From Natronorubrum texcoconense (GTDB lineage: Archaea > Halobacteriota > Halobacteria > Halobacteriales > Natrialbaceae): 64,000 bases of DNA. Below, one piece after another: positions 35,969 to 44,956 of the stretch. Below the pieces are notes generated by a model. It made no database searches and had not been told where the DNA came from. It saw only the letters and a list, made by a program, of their open reading frames with translations. The position numbers and the translations under genes were made by a program. The DNA lies in contig NZ_FNFE01000001.1 of assembly GCF_900100335.1 (NCBI RefSeq), positions 310,001 to 374,000 on the forward strand, in the 5' to 3' direction. Numbering within the stretch: position 1 is the first letter of the stretch; the number at the start of each line of letters is the position of its first letter.

Positions 35969-36331
35969 TTAGCGCTCGGAGAGCTCCGAGACCAACAGCG
36001 AGACGCCGATCAGCGAAGCCAGCAGGACGACGAGGTTGAACGCGGCGCGCATCAGCGGCTGGTACTTCGGATCGACCCAGAGATCGATCGCGTCGGTGGC
36101 GCTGCCGTAGAACTGGATCAACGCGAAGACGGCGAGCAGCGAACAGACGCCGAGTGCACCCCAGGCGAGATATCGTTTGATTCGCTCTGAATCCGGATCG
36201 AGCACCGCATCGGTACCGGCTGCTGATTCGGGGCCCGGCGTGCGTGCAGCCGTCTGCTGGTCGGGCTGGTCGGTCACCTGTTCGGCGTCCGTCTCGAGCG
36301 GCGTCTCGGGTTTCGTCGGTGTATCAGTCAT
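35969..36331 (-). CDS. Small membrane protein coupled to a PGF-CTERM protein
   Basis: The 120-residue protein has a disordered Thr/Pro/Glu-rich N-terminus of about 50 residues and two hydrophobic helices (about 54-76, YLAWGALGVCSLLAVFALIQF, and 93-114, AAFNLVVLLASLIGVSLLV). Its ATG overlaps the stop of the upstream PGF-CTERM gene (ATGA at 36328-36331), so the two are probably one operon. No known domain is recognised. Confidence 0.72.
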   Translation of the reverse strand: MTDTPTKPETPLETDAEQVTDQPDQQTAARTPGPESAAGTDAVLDPDSERIKRYLAWGALGVCSLLAVFALIQFYGSATDAIDLWVDPKYQPLMRAAFNLVVLLASLIGVSLLVSELSER

Positions 36332-37398
36332 TGGAACCTCCGTGCGAATGCGATCGTCGCGAGAAGCGCGGCGACGGCGATTGCCGCGCCGAAGCCGGGC
36401 GTTCCGTCGTTGTCCTGGTCGCGGTCGTCGTTGTCCCGGTCGTCGTGACCGTCGTCTGCGACGTCCGCGTCGTCCGCTCCGACGCCGGAGCCGCCGGTGA
36501 ACTCGCTCACTTCGAGTCCGCCGTCGCCGTCCGTCTCGTCGACCGACAGCGACCCCTCGCCGAGGTTGGCGACGGCGCGGTCCGTCTCGACGATGGTGCC
36601 GTCCCGCCAGAGCACCGCGTCGAGGTAGTAGTCGTACTCCGTTGGGACCTCGAGATCGACCGTCGGCGATGCGGTTTCGCCGGGATCGACCGTCGACAGA
36701 TCGACGGTCGCGGAGTCGGCGACGACTTCGGAGCCGGACTGGCGGGCTTTCACCTCGAGTTCGAGGTCGTCCTCGGCGTCGTCGCCGGTGTTCGTGAGGT
36801 AGCTCGCGACCTCGAGCGTCGCTCGGTCGTCGGTCGTCGACTCGATGGCGTACTCGATCGCGGGCACGTCCGCGAAGCTCCCGCCGCCGAAGCGGTGGAA
36901 CTCGACGTCGGTGTCGGCGTATGCGGGCGTCAACGCGTCGACACCCTCGATCGAGTGGCTGGCCGACTCGAGTCGCGCGCCGTCCCGGTAGACGAACGTC
37001 TCGATCTCGTAGCTACTCTCCCGCGGAACGGCGACCGAATCCGTGACCACGGTTTCCGATCGGTCGCTCGAACCCTCGCCCAGCACGTCGACCTCGCGTT
37101 CGGTCGTGTTCTCGACGAGTCCGCTGTTCGTGTCGGTCACGCGATGGACCACGGTGACGTTGTCGACCGGATCACCCCGATGCTCGAGGTGGCTGTCGAC
37201 GGCGATCGTGGCGGTTCCGCCGGTCACGTGCTCGGAACTGATCGTGATCTCCGCCAGCGATACGTCACCGTCGGTTTCCACCTCGGTAGCCGCCTCGGAG
37301 GCCTCCGGGTCGGACACTGCGCCGGTAAGCGCGAGCGTCGAGAGCGCTCCGATCACGACCACGAGCGCGGCGATAGCCAACACGTACTCGCGGTTCAT
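36328..37398 (-). CDS. PGF-CTERM surface protein (DUF7490-like)
   Basis: The 356-residue protein has an N-terminal signal/anchor helix (EYVLAIAALVVVIGALSTLAL), two repeated beta-sandwich modules (IAVDSHLEHRGDPVDNVTVV and LEVASYLTNTGDDAEDDLEL are equivalent positions), an Asp-rich low-complexity linker and a C-terminal PGF-CTERM signal: TPGFGAAIAVAALLATIAFARR. In haloarchaea this motif is recognised by archaeosortase A, which removes the helix and adds a lipid anchor. Role on the cell surface unknown. It is the first gene of a two-gene operon with 35969-36331. Confidence 0.85.
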   Translation of the reverse strand: MNREYVLAIAALVVVIGALSTLALTGAVSDPEASEAATEVETDGDVSLAEITISSEHVTGGTATIAVDSHLEHRGDPVDNVTVVHRVTDTNSGLVENTTEREVDVLGEGSSDRSETVVTDSVAVPRESSYEIETFVYRDGARLESASHSIEGVDALTPAYADTDVEFHRFGGGSFADVPAIEYAIESTTDDRATLEVASYLTNTGDDAEDDLELEVKARQSGSEVVADSATVDLSTVDPGETASPTVDLEVPTEYDYYLDAVLWRDGTIVETDRAVANLGEGSLSVDETDGDGGLEVSEFTGGSGVGADDADVADDGHDDRDNDDRDQDNDGTPGFGAAIAVAALLATIAFARRFQ

Positions 37399-37572
37399 GA
37401 CAGCGGCTTTCGATCAATTGTATAAGTGCTTTGTGTGGTCAGCGAGCGAACAATATCGGCGTCATTGAACGTGAGACTCCACTCGTTCAGACGACAGTTC
37501 CGGGCCGACGAACGGCTTCCGAGCGCGGCGTCGAGCGCCACGAACAAGGGCGAAGAGCCCGAACGTTCGGTC

Positions 37573-37980
37573 GTGCAGGTCTTCGTCTACGGAACGCTGA
37601 CCGATTCGGAGCAGGTCGAGTCGCTCCTCGGCGACGGCCCCGGAACGTACGAGAGCCTCGGCCCGGCGACGCTCGAGGGGTTCCACCGCGTCGACGGCGC
37701 GTACCCGACACTGCTTCCGGGTGGCACCGTCGACGGTGAGTTGCTCGCGGTCGACGACCGCGCGCTCGAGCGACTCGATCGGTACGAGGGCGTCGACCGG
37801 GGGCTGTACGTTCGGGTTACGGTACCGAGAGCGGACGGCGGATCGGCCCAACTCTACGTCGGCGACCCGGACAAACTCGGCGTCGCGGTCGACGGCGTGT
37901 GGACTGACGACCGTCCGTTCGCCGATGCCGTTCGAGCGTATATTGTGCGAGAAGATACCGTGGTACTAAATCACGAATGA
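37573..37980 (+). CDS. Gamma-glutamylcyclotransferase-like protein
   Basis: The 135-residue protein belongs to the GGCT/AIG2 fold: VFVYGTLTDSEQVESLLG carries the substrate-binding YGTL motif, followed by LEGFHRVDGAYPTLLPGG and LDRYEGVDRGLYVRVTV. Members act on gamma-glutamyl amines or peptides; archaeal substrates are uncertain. The GTG at 37573 is placed at the conserved first strand; the longer in-frame ORF from 37426 adds non-conserved residues. No clear TATA box lies right upstream. Confidence 0.75.
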   Translation: MQVFVYGTLTDSEQVESLLGDGPGTYESLGPATLEGFHRVDGAYPTLLPGGTVDGELLAVDDRALERLDRYEGVDRGLYVRVTVPRADGGSAQLYVGDPDKLGVAVDGVWTDDRPFADAVRAYIVREDTVVLNHE

Positions 37981-38232
37981 CGGTCGGCAGACGAACGTCT
38001 GACACTGTCGCTTTCGCCGCTCTGTCTGGCGATTTCACTTTCACTGCGGAGCCATGAGCTTTATATGCACTGCGTTCTCTTCTTTACTCGCACGTCACAC
38101 GCCGTGCATTCCCTGTATTCCCTGTCGTGTTGCCAGTACGGCAGCACATTCGTGTCGGGATCGACGCGAGGCTGGTTCGACCGGCCGACCGATCCCCGAC
38201 AGTCTTACAACACACGCCGAGTAGTCGAGCGT

Positions 38233-39444
38233 ATGCTCGAACTCGCCGATATTCTCGAGGCACACGAGCGGGTCCGCGAAACGTCCAGACACACGCCGCT
38301 CGAGCACTCGCACACCTATTCGTCGATGACCGGCGCCGACGTCCGGCTGAAACTGGAGAACTTCCAGCGGACGGGTGCGTTCAAGATCCGCGGGGCGACC
38401 AACCGGATCGCGACGCTCTCGGAAGAACAGAAAGACGCCGGCGTCGTCACCGCGAGCGCGGGCAACCACGCCCAAGGCGTCGCGCTCGCGGCCACGCGGT
38501 CGGGCGTCGACGCGAAGATCGTCATGCCCGAACACGCGCCGATCTCGAAGGTCAAGGCGACGAAGAACTACGGCGCGGAGATCGTCCTCTCGGGTCGAGA
38601 CTACAACGAGGCCGCCGAGCGCGCCCACGAGATCGAACGCGAGGAGGGCCGTACCTACGTCCACGCCTTCGACGACGAGGACATCATGGCCGGACAGGGC
38701 ACCATCGGACTCGAAATCCTGGAGGATTGTCCGGACGTCGATACGGTCGTCGTCCCCATCGGGGGCGGCGGCCTCATCAGCGGCATCGCGACCGCGATCA
38801 AGGAGCAGAAACCCGACACGCGCGTGATCGGCGTGCAGGCCGACGGGGCCTCGAGCGCCGCCGCCTCGCTCGAGAAGGGCGAACGGATCGCCCTCGACGG
38901 CGTCGACACCATCGCGGACGGGATCGCGACCCGCAGCGTCGGCGAACGGACCTTTCCGCACATCCAGAAGTACGTCGACGAGGTCGTCACCGTCTCGGAT
39001 CCCGAGATTGCCGTGGCGCTGGTCTACCTCCTCGAGCGCTCGAAGACCCTCGTCGAGGGCGCGGGTGCGGTGCCGCTGGCCGCGGTGCTCTTCGAAGCGT
39101 TCGACTACGACGAGGACGAGGTCATCGTTCCAGCCCTCTGTGGCGGCAACATAGATCTGAACACGCTGACCAACGTCGTCGTCCGCGGACTCGTCGAGAC
39201 CGGTCGGTATCTGAAGATCCGAACCGTGCTGAAGGATCGTCCCGGCGCGCTCGAGGACCTGCTCGAGATCTTCACCGCCCACCGCGCGAACATCTACGCC
39301 ATCCACCACGACCGCACCTCCCGTGACGTCGAGATGAGCGATACGGAAGTCGAGATCGAACTCGAGATGCGCGGTCCCGACCACGTCGACGCCTTCCTCG
39401 CCGCGCTGCGGGACGCGGGGTACGAAGTCGATATTCTAGCCTAA
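38233..39444 (+). CDS. ilvA: Threonine ammonia-lyase (threonine deaminase) with ACT domain
   Basis: The 403-residue PLP enzyme converts threonine to 2-oxobutanoate and ammonia, the first step toward isoleucine, or serine to pyruvate. The PLP-Lys is in NFQRTGAFKIRGATNR; phosphate-binding GGGGLISG and the ASAGNHAQGVA loop are present. The C-terminal residues 325-403 (RPGALEDLLEIFTAHRANIY) form a single ACT-like regulatory domain, as in short IlvA/TdcB forms. TATA box GTCTTACAAC (38202-38211) is centred 27 bp before the ATG. RidA, which clears the enamine by-product, is encoded 3.3 kb downstream. A second TATA-like site at 38057-38065 may start a longer mRNA. Confidence 0.93.
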   Translation: MLELADILEAHERVRETSRHTPLEHSHTYSSMTGADVRLKLENFQRTGAFKIRGATNRIATLSEEQKDAGVVTASAGNHAQGVALAATRSGVDAKIVMPEHAPISKVKATKNYGAEIVLSGRDYNEAAERAHEIEREEGRTYVHAFDDEDIMAGQGTIGLEILEDCPDVDTVVVPIGGGGLISGIATAIKEQKPDTRVIGVQADGASSAAASLEKGERIALDGVDTIADGIATRSVGERTFPHIQKYVDEVVTVSDPEIAVALVYLLERSKTLVEGAGAVPLAAVLFEAFDYDEDEVIVPALCGGNIDLNTLTNVVVRGLVETGRYLKIRTVLKDRPGALEDLLEIFTAHRANIYAIHHDRTSRDVEMSDTEVEIELEMRGPDHVDAFLAALRDAGYEVDILA

Positions 39445-39493
39445 CTCGAGCGGGTGCGTCACTCGACGTGGAGCGCCGGCGCAGTCTCAGTGG

Positions 39494-42400
39494 TCACGCG
39501 GTCGGCAGCGTAAACGAGAACGTCGTTCCGTCCTCGGGCGTCGACTCCACCCAGATCTCGCCGCCGTGGCGTTCGACGATGCGCCGGCAGAGCGCGAGGC
39601 CGATACCTGTCCCGCTGTGTTCCTCGTAGGTGTGCAGCCGCTGGAACACCTCGAAAATCCGATCGGTATCGTCCGGATCGATCCCGACGCCCTCGTCGCG
39701 AACTGAGACGATCCAGTCACACCCCGCTCGCTCCGCGGTAATTTCGATCCGCGGCGGCTCGTCACCGCTGTACTCGATGGCGTTTTGCAGGAGATTCTGG
39801 AAGAGTTGACGCAACTGGCTCGCGTCGCCGTCGACGCGCGGGAGTTCGTCGGTCGAGATCTCGGCGTCGGTCTCCTCGATCCGCATCTGTAGGTCCTCGC
39901 GGACGTCTTCGAGCACGGCGTCCAACTCGACCGGCTCGAACGGATCGCCCTGCGTGTCGACCCGCGAGTACTCGAGGAGTGCGTCGATCATCTCGCGCAT
40001 TCGCTCGGCCCCGTCGACCGCGAACTCGAGGAACTCCTCGCCGTCGTCGTCGAAGGCGTCACTGTATCGCTGCTCGAGCAACTGGAGATAGCTCGTGACC
40101 ATGCGAAGCGGCTCCTGGAGATCGTGGGAGGCGGCGTACGCGAACTGCTCGAGGCGGTCGTTCGACTCCTCGAGCTTTCGCTGATACGCTCGGCGGTCGG
40201 TGATGTCGGTCAGCGTCACCACCGCACGACTCACGTTCCCGCGCTCGTCTCGGACCGGTTTGCCGTGTTCCATGATGATCCGCCGTTCACCGTCGAAGGC
40301 CTCGATCTCGTAGATGTTTGGCTCCCTGACCTCCTCGCCCTGAAGCACCTGGTACATCGTCCAGTCTTCGGGGCCGACGGGCTCACCCGAACCCGCCCAC
40401 GTCGCCGAGAACTTGCCGTACTCCTCGACGGACTCCGAATCGAAGACGTCACCGCCCCAGATACTCTTCGCCGTCTCGTTCGCTCTGCGCAGCGAGCCGT
40501 CCGCGTTCGCAACCACGGCACCGACGGGTAAGACCTGAAACAGCGTCTCGAGCTGCCGCGATTGTTTTTCGAGCTCGAGTTCCGCTCGCTTCCGTTCGGT
40601 GATATCGGTGAGTGCGCCCGGGAATTTGACGGCGTTTCCGTCCTCGTCACGCTCGACGTGGCCCCTGGCGACGACCCACCGGAGTTCGCCGTCGGCGTTC
40701 CAGACGCGATACTCGAGTTCGCACTCGTCGCAGTGGTCGACCGTCTCTTCGATCTCCCTCGCGACTCGGTCTCGGTCGTCCTCGTGGACCGACGACAGGA
40801 ACCGATCGAGCGGGACACCCTCCCGAGCGGCGTCGGGATCGACGTCGAACGTGTTGGCGAACGATTCGCCGGTAACGAACTTATCGTCGGGGATGTGCCA
40901 CTCCCAGGTCCCGATGGCTCCGGCCTCGGTCGCCGCCTCGAGCTGTGTCTTTGCATCCGTCAGGTACTGCTCGCGCGCTTTTTGCTCGGTGATGTCCTGG
41001 GCCATCGTCATCCCGGCGAAGATATCACCCTGTTCGTCGGTGATCGGCACCGCGTGGATAACCCACGCCCGGCCCGCGTACTCGAGTTCCACCGAGGCTT
41101 CTTCGCCTGCGAGCGCCGACTGAAACACCGGCTCGAGATCGGCGACGGCGTCGTCGGGCCAGACCTCGTGAAACGGTTTCCCGTCGAGATCCTGGGGGTC
41201 GAGAGGGATCCGGTCGAACCCCTTCCCGGCTGCCAGCGTGTACTCGAGATCGTGATCGAACAACGTGACGAGTCCGTTCGGGAAGTACTCCGCGAGCGTC
41301 CGGTACCGTCGCTCGGACTCCTCGAGCGCCTGTTCGCGCTCCTTTCGCTCGGTGATGTCCCGAACGATCCCCACTGCACGAACCGGCGTTCCCTCGTCGT
41401 CGAAGGAGAACTCGCCCTGGGCTGCGATCCACCGTTTCTCGCCGTCGGCTCGAACGATCCGACACTCGAACTCCCACGTACCGGTCTCTTTGGCGGCCTC
41501 GAACCGCTCTCTCACCCGCTCACGGTCGCCCGAATGGACGTGATCGAGAAAGATCTCCAATCCCCAGTCTTCGACCGGGGACTCGTACCCGAAGATCCGG
41601 TCGTGCTGTGGCGACCTGACCGGCGACTCCTCGGACTGCAGATCGAGTTCCCACGTGCCCATGCCGCCGGCCTCGAGTGCGAGTCGGAGTCGCTCCTCGC
41701 TCTCTCGTAAGTCCCGCAGTAATTCGATGCGGTCGGATTCGCGCTCCTTGCGGTCGGTAACATCCCGAAAGTAGACCGAAACGCCGGTTTTGGAGGGGTA
41801 GAGGTTCGCCTCGACCCAGAAATCGAGCGTGTCGTAGTAGAGTTCGTAGCTGGTCGCCTCCTGTGCGTCCATCGCCGTCTGGAACGCGTCCCAGACCTCG
41901 TCGATCTCCGCGGCGGACGGAAACACGTCCCAGAGACAGTTGCCGAGCAGTTCCGACTCGGTGCGTTGGAGGAGCTCTTCGGCACGCTCGTTGACGTGCG
42001 TGAAGCGAAACTCCTCGTCGAGCGCGTAGAAGGCGTCGCTCACCCGACCGAGGATCTCCTCGAGTTCGCGTTCGGCCTGCTGTCGCTCGGTTACGTCTTC
42101 GAACACGAAAACGCCGCCGTCGATCTCGTCGGTTTCGTCCCGCTGTGGCGCGCCGTCGACCGACAGCCACACGCGCTCGCCGGAGGGGCGGCGAAGCCCG
42201 ATAATCCGGTCGGCAATTTCCTCACCCCGATCGATAACGCAATCGAACGGCGTCTCGTCGGTCTCGAGTGGGTCTCCGGCGTCGTCGACGAGGTCCCAAG
42301 AAGAGCCATCGGCAGAGCGTCCGGCGAGGTCGTCGAGCGGCCGTCCGAGAAGTTCCGCGGCGCGTTCGTTTGCAAACGTCAGTTCTCCCTCGGCGTTTAC

Positions 42401-42511
42401 CACTGCAATCCCGTCGCCAACCGCGGTTATCAGTGCCCGACACCGTTGGTGGGTCTCGGTGTCGTCCCCCTCCCAGAAGGTCCAGTTGTGTTCCCCTACT
42501 CGCTCACTCAT
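39494..42511 (-). CDS. Multi-PAS sensor histidine kinase
   Basis: The 1005-residue soluble kinase has six consecutive PAS/PAC units before the catalytic core. The PAC ends recur as DVTERQ, DVTDRK, DITERK, DITEQK, DITERK and DITDRR. The HisKA domain carries His796 in AASHDLQEPLRM, and the HATPase domain shows the N-box NLLQNAIEYS, DEGVGIDPDD and GTGIGLALCRRIV. No membrane helix is present, so it senses a cytoplasmic cue such as redox, light or a small ligand. The start at 42511 (MSERVGEHN) is 27 bp from a minus-strand TATA-like GCTTATGCG (42533-42541). It lies between ilvA and ridA, opposite in strand to both. Confidence 0.9.
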   Translation of the reverse strand: MSERVGEHNWTFWEGDDTETHQRCRALITAVGDGIAVVNAEGELTFANERAAELLGRPLDDLAGRSADGSSWDLVDDAGDPLETDETPFDCVIDRGEEIADRIIGLRRPSGERVWLSVDGAPQRDETDEIDGGVFVFEDVTERQQAERELEEILGRVSDAFYALDEEFRFTHVNERAEELLQRTESELLGNCLWDVFPSAAEIDEVWDAFQTAMDAQEATSYELYYDTLDFWVEANLYPSKTGVSVYFRDVTDRKERESDRIELLRDLRESEERLRLALEAGGMGTWELDLQSEESPVRSPQHDRIFGYESPVEDWGLEIFLDHVHSGDRERVRERFEAAKETGTWEFECRIVRADGEKRWIAAQGEFSFDDEGTPVRAVGIVRDITERKEREQALEESERRYRTLAEYFPNGLVTLFDHDLEYTLAAGKGFDRIPLDPQDLDGKPFHEVWPDDAVADLEPVFQSALAGEEASVELEYAGRAWVIHAVPITDEQGDIFAGMTMAQDITEQKAREQYLTDAKTQLEAATEAGAIGTWEWHIPDDKFVTGESFANTFDVDPDAAREGVPLDRFLSSVHEDDRDRVAREIEETVDHCDECELEYRVWNADGELRWVVARGHVERDEDGNAVKFPGALTDITERKRAELELEKQSRQLETLFQVLPVGAVVANADGSLRRANETAKSIWGGDVFDSESVEEYGKFSATWAGSGEPVGPEDWTMYQVLQGEEVREPNIYEIEAFDGERRIIMEHGKPVRDERGNVSRAVVTLTDITDRRAYQRKLEESNDRLEQFAYAASHDLQEPLRMVTSYLQLLEQRYSDAFDDDGEEFLEFAVDGAERMREMIDALLEYSRVDTQGDPFEPVELDAVLEDVREDLQMRIEETDAEISTDELPRVDGDASQLRQLFQNLLQNAIEYSGDEPPRIEITAERAGCDWIVSVRDEGVGIDPDDTDRIFEVFQRLHTYEEHSGTGIGLALCRRIVERHGGEIWVESTPEDGTTFSFTLPTA

Positions 42512-42696
42512 ACAGCCGAAAAAGCCATCGAGTCGCATAAGCCCCGCGGCGGTTGTCGGAGCCACCGCGAATCGCTGCACACCTGACTGGACGACTGCGG
42601 TATGATCGCTGTGTCACTCGTTTCCACTGTCACTTCCGTCTCTACTGGACACCGATTTCGCCTTCCTTTAAGCCTCTCCGCCCAGAGTAGTAGCGT

Positions 42697-43077
42697 ATGA
42701 AACGCATCATCAAGACCGACGACGCACCCGCTGCGGTCGGCGCGTACAGTCAGGCGACCAGCAACGGCTCGCTGCTATTCACCGCCGGCCAGATCCCGCT
42801 GACGACCGAAGGGGAACTGCTCGCGGACGAGTCCATCGAGGCCCAGACCGAGCAAGCCCTCTACAACCTCGACGGCGTCCTCGACGAGGCCGGGGCGACG
42901 TCCGCGGACGTCCTCAAGGTCACCGTCTTCCTCGACGACATCGACGACTTCGAGGCGATGAACGAGACCTACGCCGACTACTTCGACGACGAGCCGCCGG
43001 CCCGCAGCGCCGTCGAGGTCGCCGCCCTGCCCAAGGGCGTCGGCGTCGAAATCGAAGCCGTGGCGAGCCTCGAGTGA
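42697..43077 (+). CDS. ridA: RidA/YjgF imine-enamine deaminase
   Basis: The 126-residue protein has the full RidA signature: GAYSQATSNGSLLFTAGQIP, the NLDGVLDEAGAT helix, and the catalytic-Arg region PPARSAVEVAALPKGVGVEI. It hydrolyses reactive 2-aminoacrylate or 2-aminocrotonate made by PLP enzymes such as the IlvA encoded nearby. TATA box CCTTTAAGCC (42665-42674) gives a leaderless mRNA starting at the ATG. The next gene begins one base after its stop, suggesting a shared transcript. Confidence 0.93.
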   Translation: MKRIIKTDDAPAAVGAYSQATSNGSLLFTAGQIPLTTEGELLADESIEAQTEQALYNLDGVLDEAGATSADVLKVTVFLDDIDDFEAMNETYADYFDDEPPARSAVEVAALPKGVGVEIEAVASLE

Positions 43078-43078
43078 G

Positions 43079-43354
43079 GTGACTCGAGGCGTGTTCGGAG
43101 TCGATCGCCGCGTCGTCTCCGCCCTGCTCTGGGGTGCCGTCGGCTTCATGGCCTTTCTGGTGCTCGTCCAGGGCTACGCCCTGTTCGTCGAGTCGCTGGT
43201 CTCGATCACCCAGGGCGCGTTTGTGGCGGTGATCGTTGGGAGCGGGACAGCGATCGGTGCGTACCTGCTCGAGCACCGAGTCGCCGCGTGGTCGGCGCGT
43301 CGCGTGTCGCGTGAAACCGAGTCACACGGCAGCGACGGTAAAAGTAAGAGTTAA
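43079..43354 (+). CDS. Small membrane protein downstream of ridA
   Basis: The 91-residue protein begins at GTG 43079, one base after the ridA stop. It has two hydrophobic helices (about 12-35, VSALLWGAVGFMAFLVLVQGYAL, and 41-62, ITQGAFVAVIVGSGTAIGAYL) and a basic then Ser/Lys-rich C-terminus. No family of known function is recognised; similar tiny membrane genes often trail haloarchaeal operons. Its 3' end contains AT-rich sequence (GTAAAAGTAAGAGTTAAACG) that may be the tRNA-Ser promoter. Confidence 0.66.
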   Translation: MTRGVFGVDRRVVSALLWGAVGFMAFLVLVQGYALFVESLVSITQGAFVAVIVGSGTAIGAYLLEHRVAAWSARRVSRETESHGSDGKSKS

Positions 43355-43381
43355 ACGACGGACCCGGTTAGGTTGACTCGA

Positions 43382-43462
43382 GCCAGGATGGCCGAACGGT
43401 AAGGCGCACGCCTGGAAAGCGTGTTCCCTTTGGGATTCAGGGTTCAAATCCCTGTCCTGGCG
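43382..43462 (+). tRNA. tRNA-Ser (anticodon GGA)
   Basis: The cloverleaf is complete: acceptor GCCAGGA (43382-43388) pairs with TCCTGGC (43455-43461), discriminator G at 43462, anticodon stem CACGC/GCGTG around loop CTGGAAA with anticodon GGA, a long variable arm with CCC-TTT-GGG stem, and T-arm CAGGG/CCCTG with loop TTCAAAT. The long variable arm and GGA identify a serine class II tRNA reading UCC/UCU. No intron, no encoded CCA. A T-run at 43463-43467 can terminate transcription. Confidence 0.95.
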
Positions 43463-43466
43463 TTTT
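43448..43466 (+). repeat. Direct repeat copy 1 (tRNA 3' end, putative attL)
   Basis: ATCCCTGTCCTGGCGTTTT spans the end of the tRNA-Ser T-arm, the acceptor strand and the T-run. A 17-of-19 match stands at 44957-44975. Repeats of a tRNA 3' end are the classic footprint of site-specific integration. Confidence 0.55.
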
Positions 43467-43517
43467 TCTCGGAAGAAAATACACAAGTGTAAACTAGGGA
43501 ATTTTATTAGATATTCT

Positions 43518-43538
43518 ATCAGGCTCCTCGAGCCTGAT
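43518..43538. repeat. Left-end hairpin of the TnpB element
   Basis: ATCAGGCTC (43518-43526) and GAGCCTGAT (43530-43538) form a perfect 9-bp stem with loop CTC. It lies in AT-rich DNA 145 bp before tnpB. Subterminal hairpins mark the ends of IS200/IS605-group elements. Confidence 0.5.
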
Positions 43539-43682
43539 TGAAGCTACTCGGTTCCCATCCGTGACGAGAACATTGCCGATTCCGTCTTCATTTTATATCG
43601 GTTCTCTACCGAAGCCCATTGACTCTGAGAACTGTCAATTAAAATCGGTTAACTAATGTAGTTCTAATATCAACTCCTTTCC

Positions 43683-44909
43683 GTGGCAGGTGACTACCTG
43701 AGACGGACTGCAATCACCCGCCCTATCCTTACTCCTGAGCAACAGCGAGCGCTTGATGAGACACTTGACGAATGGCAATACGCTTGTAACATCAGTACTC
43801 GCATCGGCTGGACAGTTGGGGAGACACGGAAAATGCAACTGCAACAACTCGCGTATGACGAAATACGTGAACAAACGCGTCTCGGAAGCCAACACGCGAT
43901 TCTCGCTACGCACAAAGCTGCAGCCGCACTCTCCGGCATCGAAGAGATCGACGACTTGGACGAGGATTACAAGACGTCTCGGCCGACCTTCACGAGCGAT
44001 ACCCTCGTATACGACGCGCGGTCGATGACGCTGTTTTCCGATGGTTCCGTCTCGCTAGCGACACTCACCGAACGGATTCGCTGTGATCTCGCGCTTCCCG
44101 ACGATGAAACGGGTTATCAGCGACAGTATCTCGAGGACAACGAGTGGGAACTAACCGAATCGACGATATCGAAGCGGGATGGTGACTGGTATTTACATCT
44201 GGGTTTCCGTAAGCCAAAGCCCGAACCGACGACCGGGAGGCAGGACGACACCGGGGACAGGACAGTTCTCGGTGTCGATCTCGGTATCGTCAACATCGCC
44301 ACTACCAGTACGGCATACTTTGCTTCGGGGAGGGAACTGCGCCATAGACATCGCGAGTTTGAACGAATACGCTCCAACCTTCAAGAAGTCGGAACGCAGT
44401 CAGCACATCGCACCATTCAGCGGATAGGTGGACGAGAGACACGATACGTGCGTGAAACGTTGCATCACGTCGCCAACGATATTCTTGAGGAAGCAGTAAC
44501 CCACGACTGCGATCATATTGTATTCGAAAATCTCAAACATATTCGGGAGCGTGCACCCCCTGTCAAAGAGTTCCATCAGTGGGCACACCGCCAACTCGTT
44601 GACCTGGTCGAGTACAAAGCAACGGCTGCGGGAATTCGTGTCGAGTTCGTTTCACCAGAGAACACGAGCCGGCAGTGTCCGGAATGTGGATATACGAGCG
44701 AAAAGAACCGCATTCGACAGGCAGCGTTCGAGTGTCGGGAGTGTGGAACTACTGCCAATGCTGATTACGTCGGTGCAAAGAACGTCGGATTACGGTTCGT
44801 CCGTCGAGGCCTACAGTCGTCTCGGCGGACGGGCGACGGTCAACTCGCCCTAAAGTCAGGAACGGTGAGGCCGAACCAAGGTTTCGTACCGACCCCGCTA
44901 TCGGGATAA
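43683..44909 (+). CDS. tnpB: TnpB, RNA-guided RuvC nuclease of an IS1341-type element
   Basis: The 408-residue protein begins at GTG 43683. It has an N-terminal OrfB/helix-turn-helix region, a split RuvC nuclease with all three acidic residues intact (Asp199 in GVDLGIVNIAT, Glu282 in IVFENLKHIRER, Asp361 in NADYVGAKN), and the zinc ribbon between RuvC II and III with Cys332, Cys335, Cys351 and Cys354. TnpB proteins are guided by an omega RNA from the element's right end and cut DNA next to a TAM; they are ancestors of Cas12. The reading frame is full length, so it may be active. No TnpA partner is nearby. Confidence 0.92.
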   Translation: MAGDYLRRTAITRPILTPEQQRALDETLDEWQYACNISTRIGWTVGETRKMQLQQLAYDEIREQTRLGSQHAILATHKAAAALSGIEEIDDLDEDYKTSRPTFTSDTLVYDARSMTLFSDGSVSLATLTERIRCDLALPDDETGYQRQYLEDNEWELTESTISKRDGDWYLHLGFRKPKPEPTTGRQDDTGDRTVLGVDLGIVNIATTSTAYFASGRELRHRHREFERIRSNLQEVGTQSAHRTIQRIGGRETRYVRETLHHVANDILEEAVTHDCDHIVFENLKHIRERAPPVKEFHQWAHRQLVDLVEYKATAAGIRVEFVSPENTSRQCPECGYTSEKNRIRQAAFECRECGTTANADYVGAKNVGLRFVRRGLQSSRRTGDGQLALKSGTVRPNQGFVPTPLSG

Positions 44910-44949
44910 CGGCCGAGTTCACTGACAAGCCCCGTGTCCTGTGCGGGGC
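44800..44949 (+). ncRNA. Candidate omega RNA region of tnpB
   Basis: In characterised elements the omega RNA overlaps the 3' end of tnpB and runs to the right end, its last bases being the guide from flanking DNA. Here the matching region has several possible stems, including GTCGTCTCGGCGG near the tnpB end and GCCCCG (44929-44934) with CGGGGC (44944-44949). Boundaries are inferred from the family, not seen directly. Confidence 0.35.
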
Positions 44950-44956
44950 AGTTGAT

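Noticed and set aside
38065-38232. N-terminal extension of ilvA to the ATG at 38065
   Set aside because: The extension is Cys/Ser-rich and unlike the family, and a TATA box at 38202-38211 places the transcript start at 38233.
42511-42580. GTG start at 42580 for the multi-PAS kinase
   Set aside because: The minus-strand TATA-like box at 42533-42541 lies inside that extension and points to the ATG at 42511.
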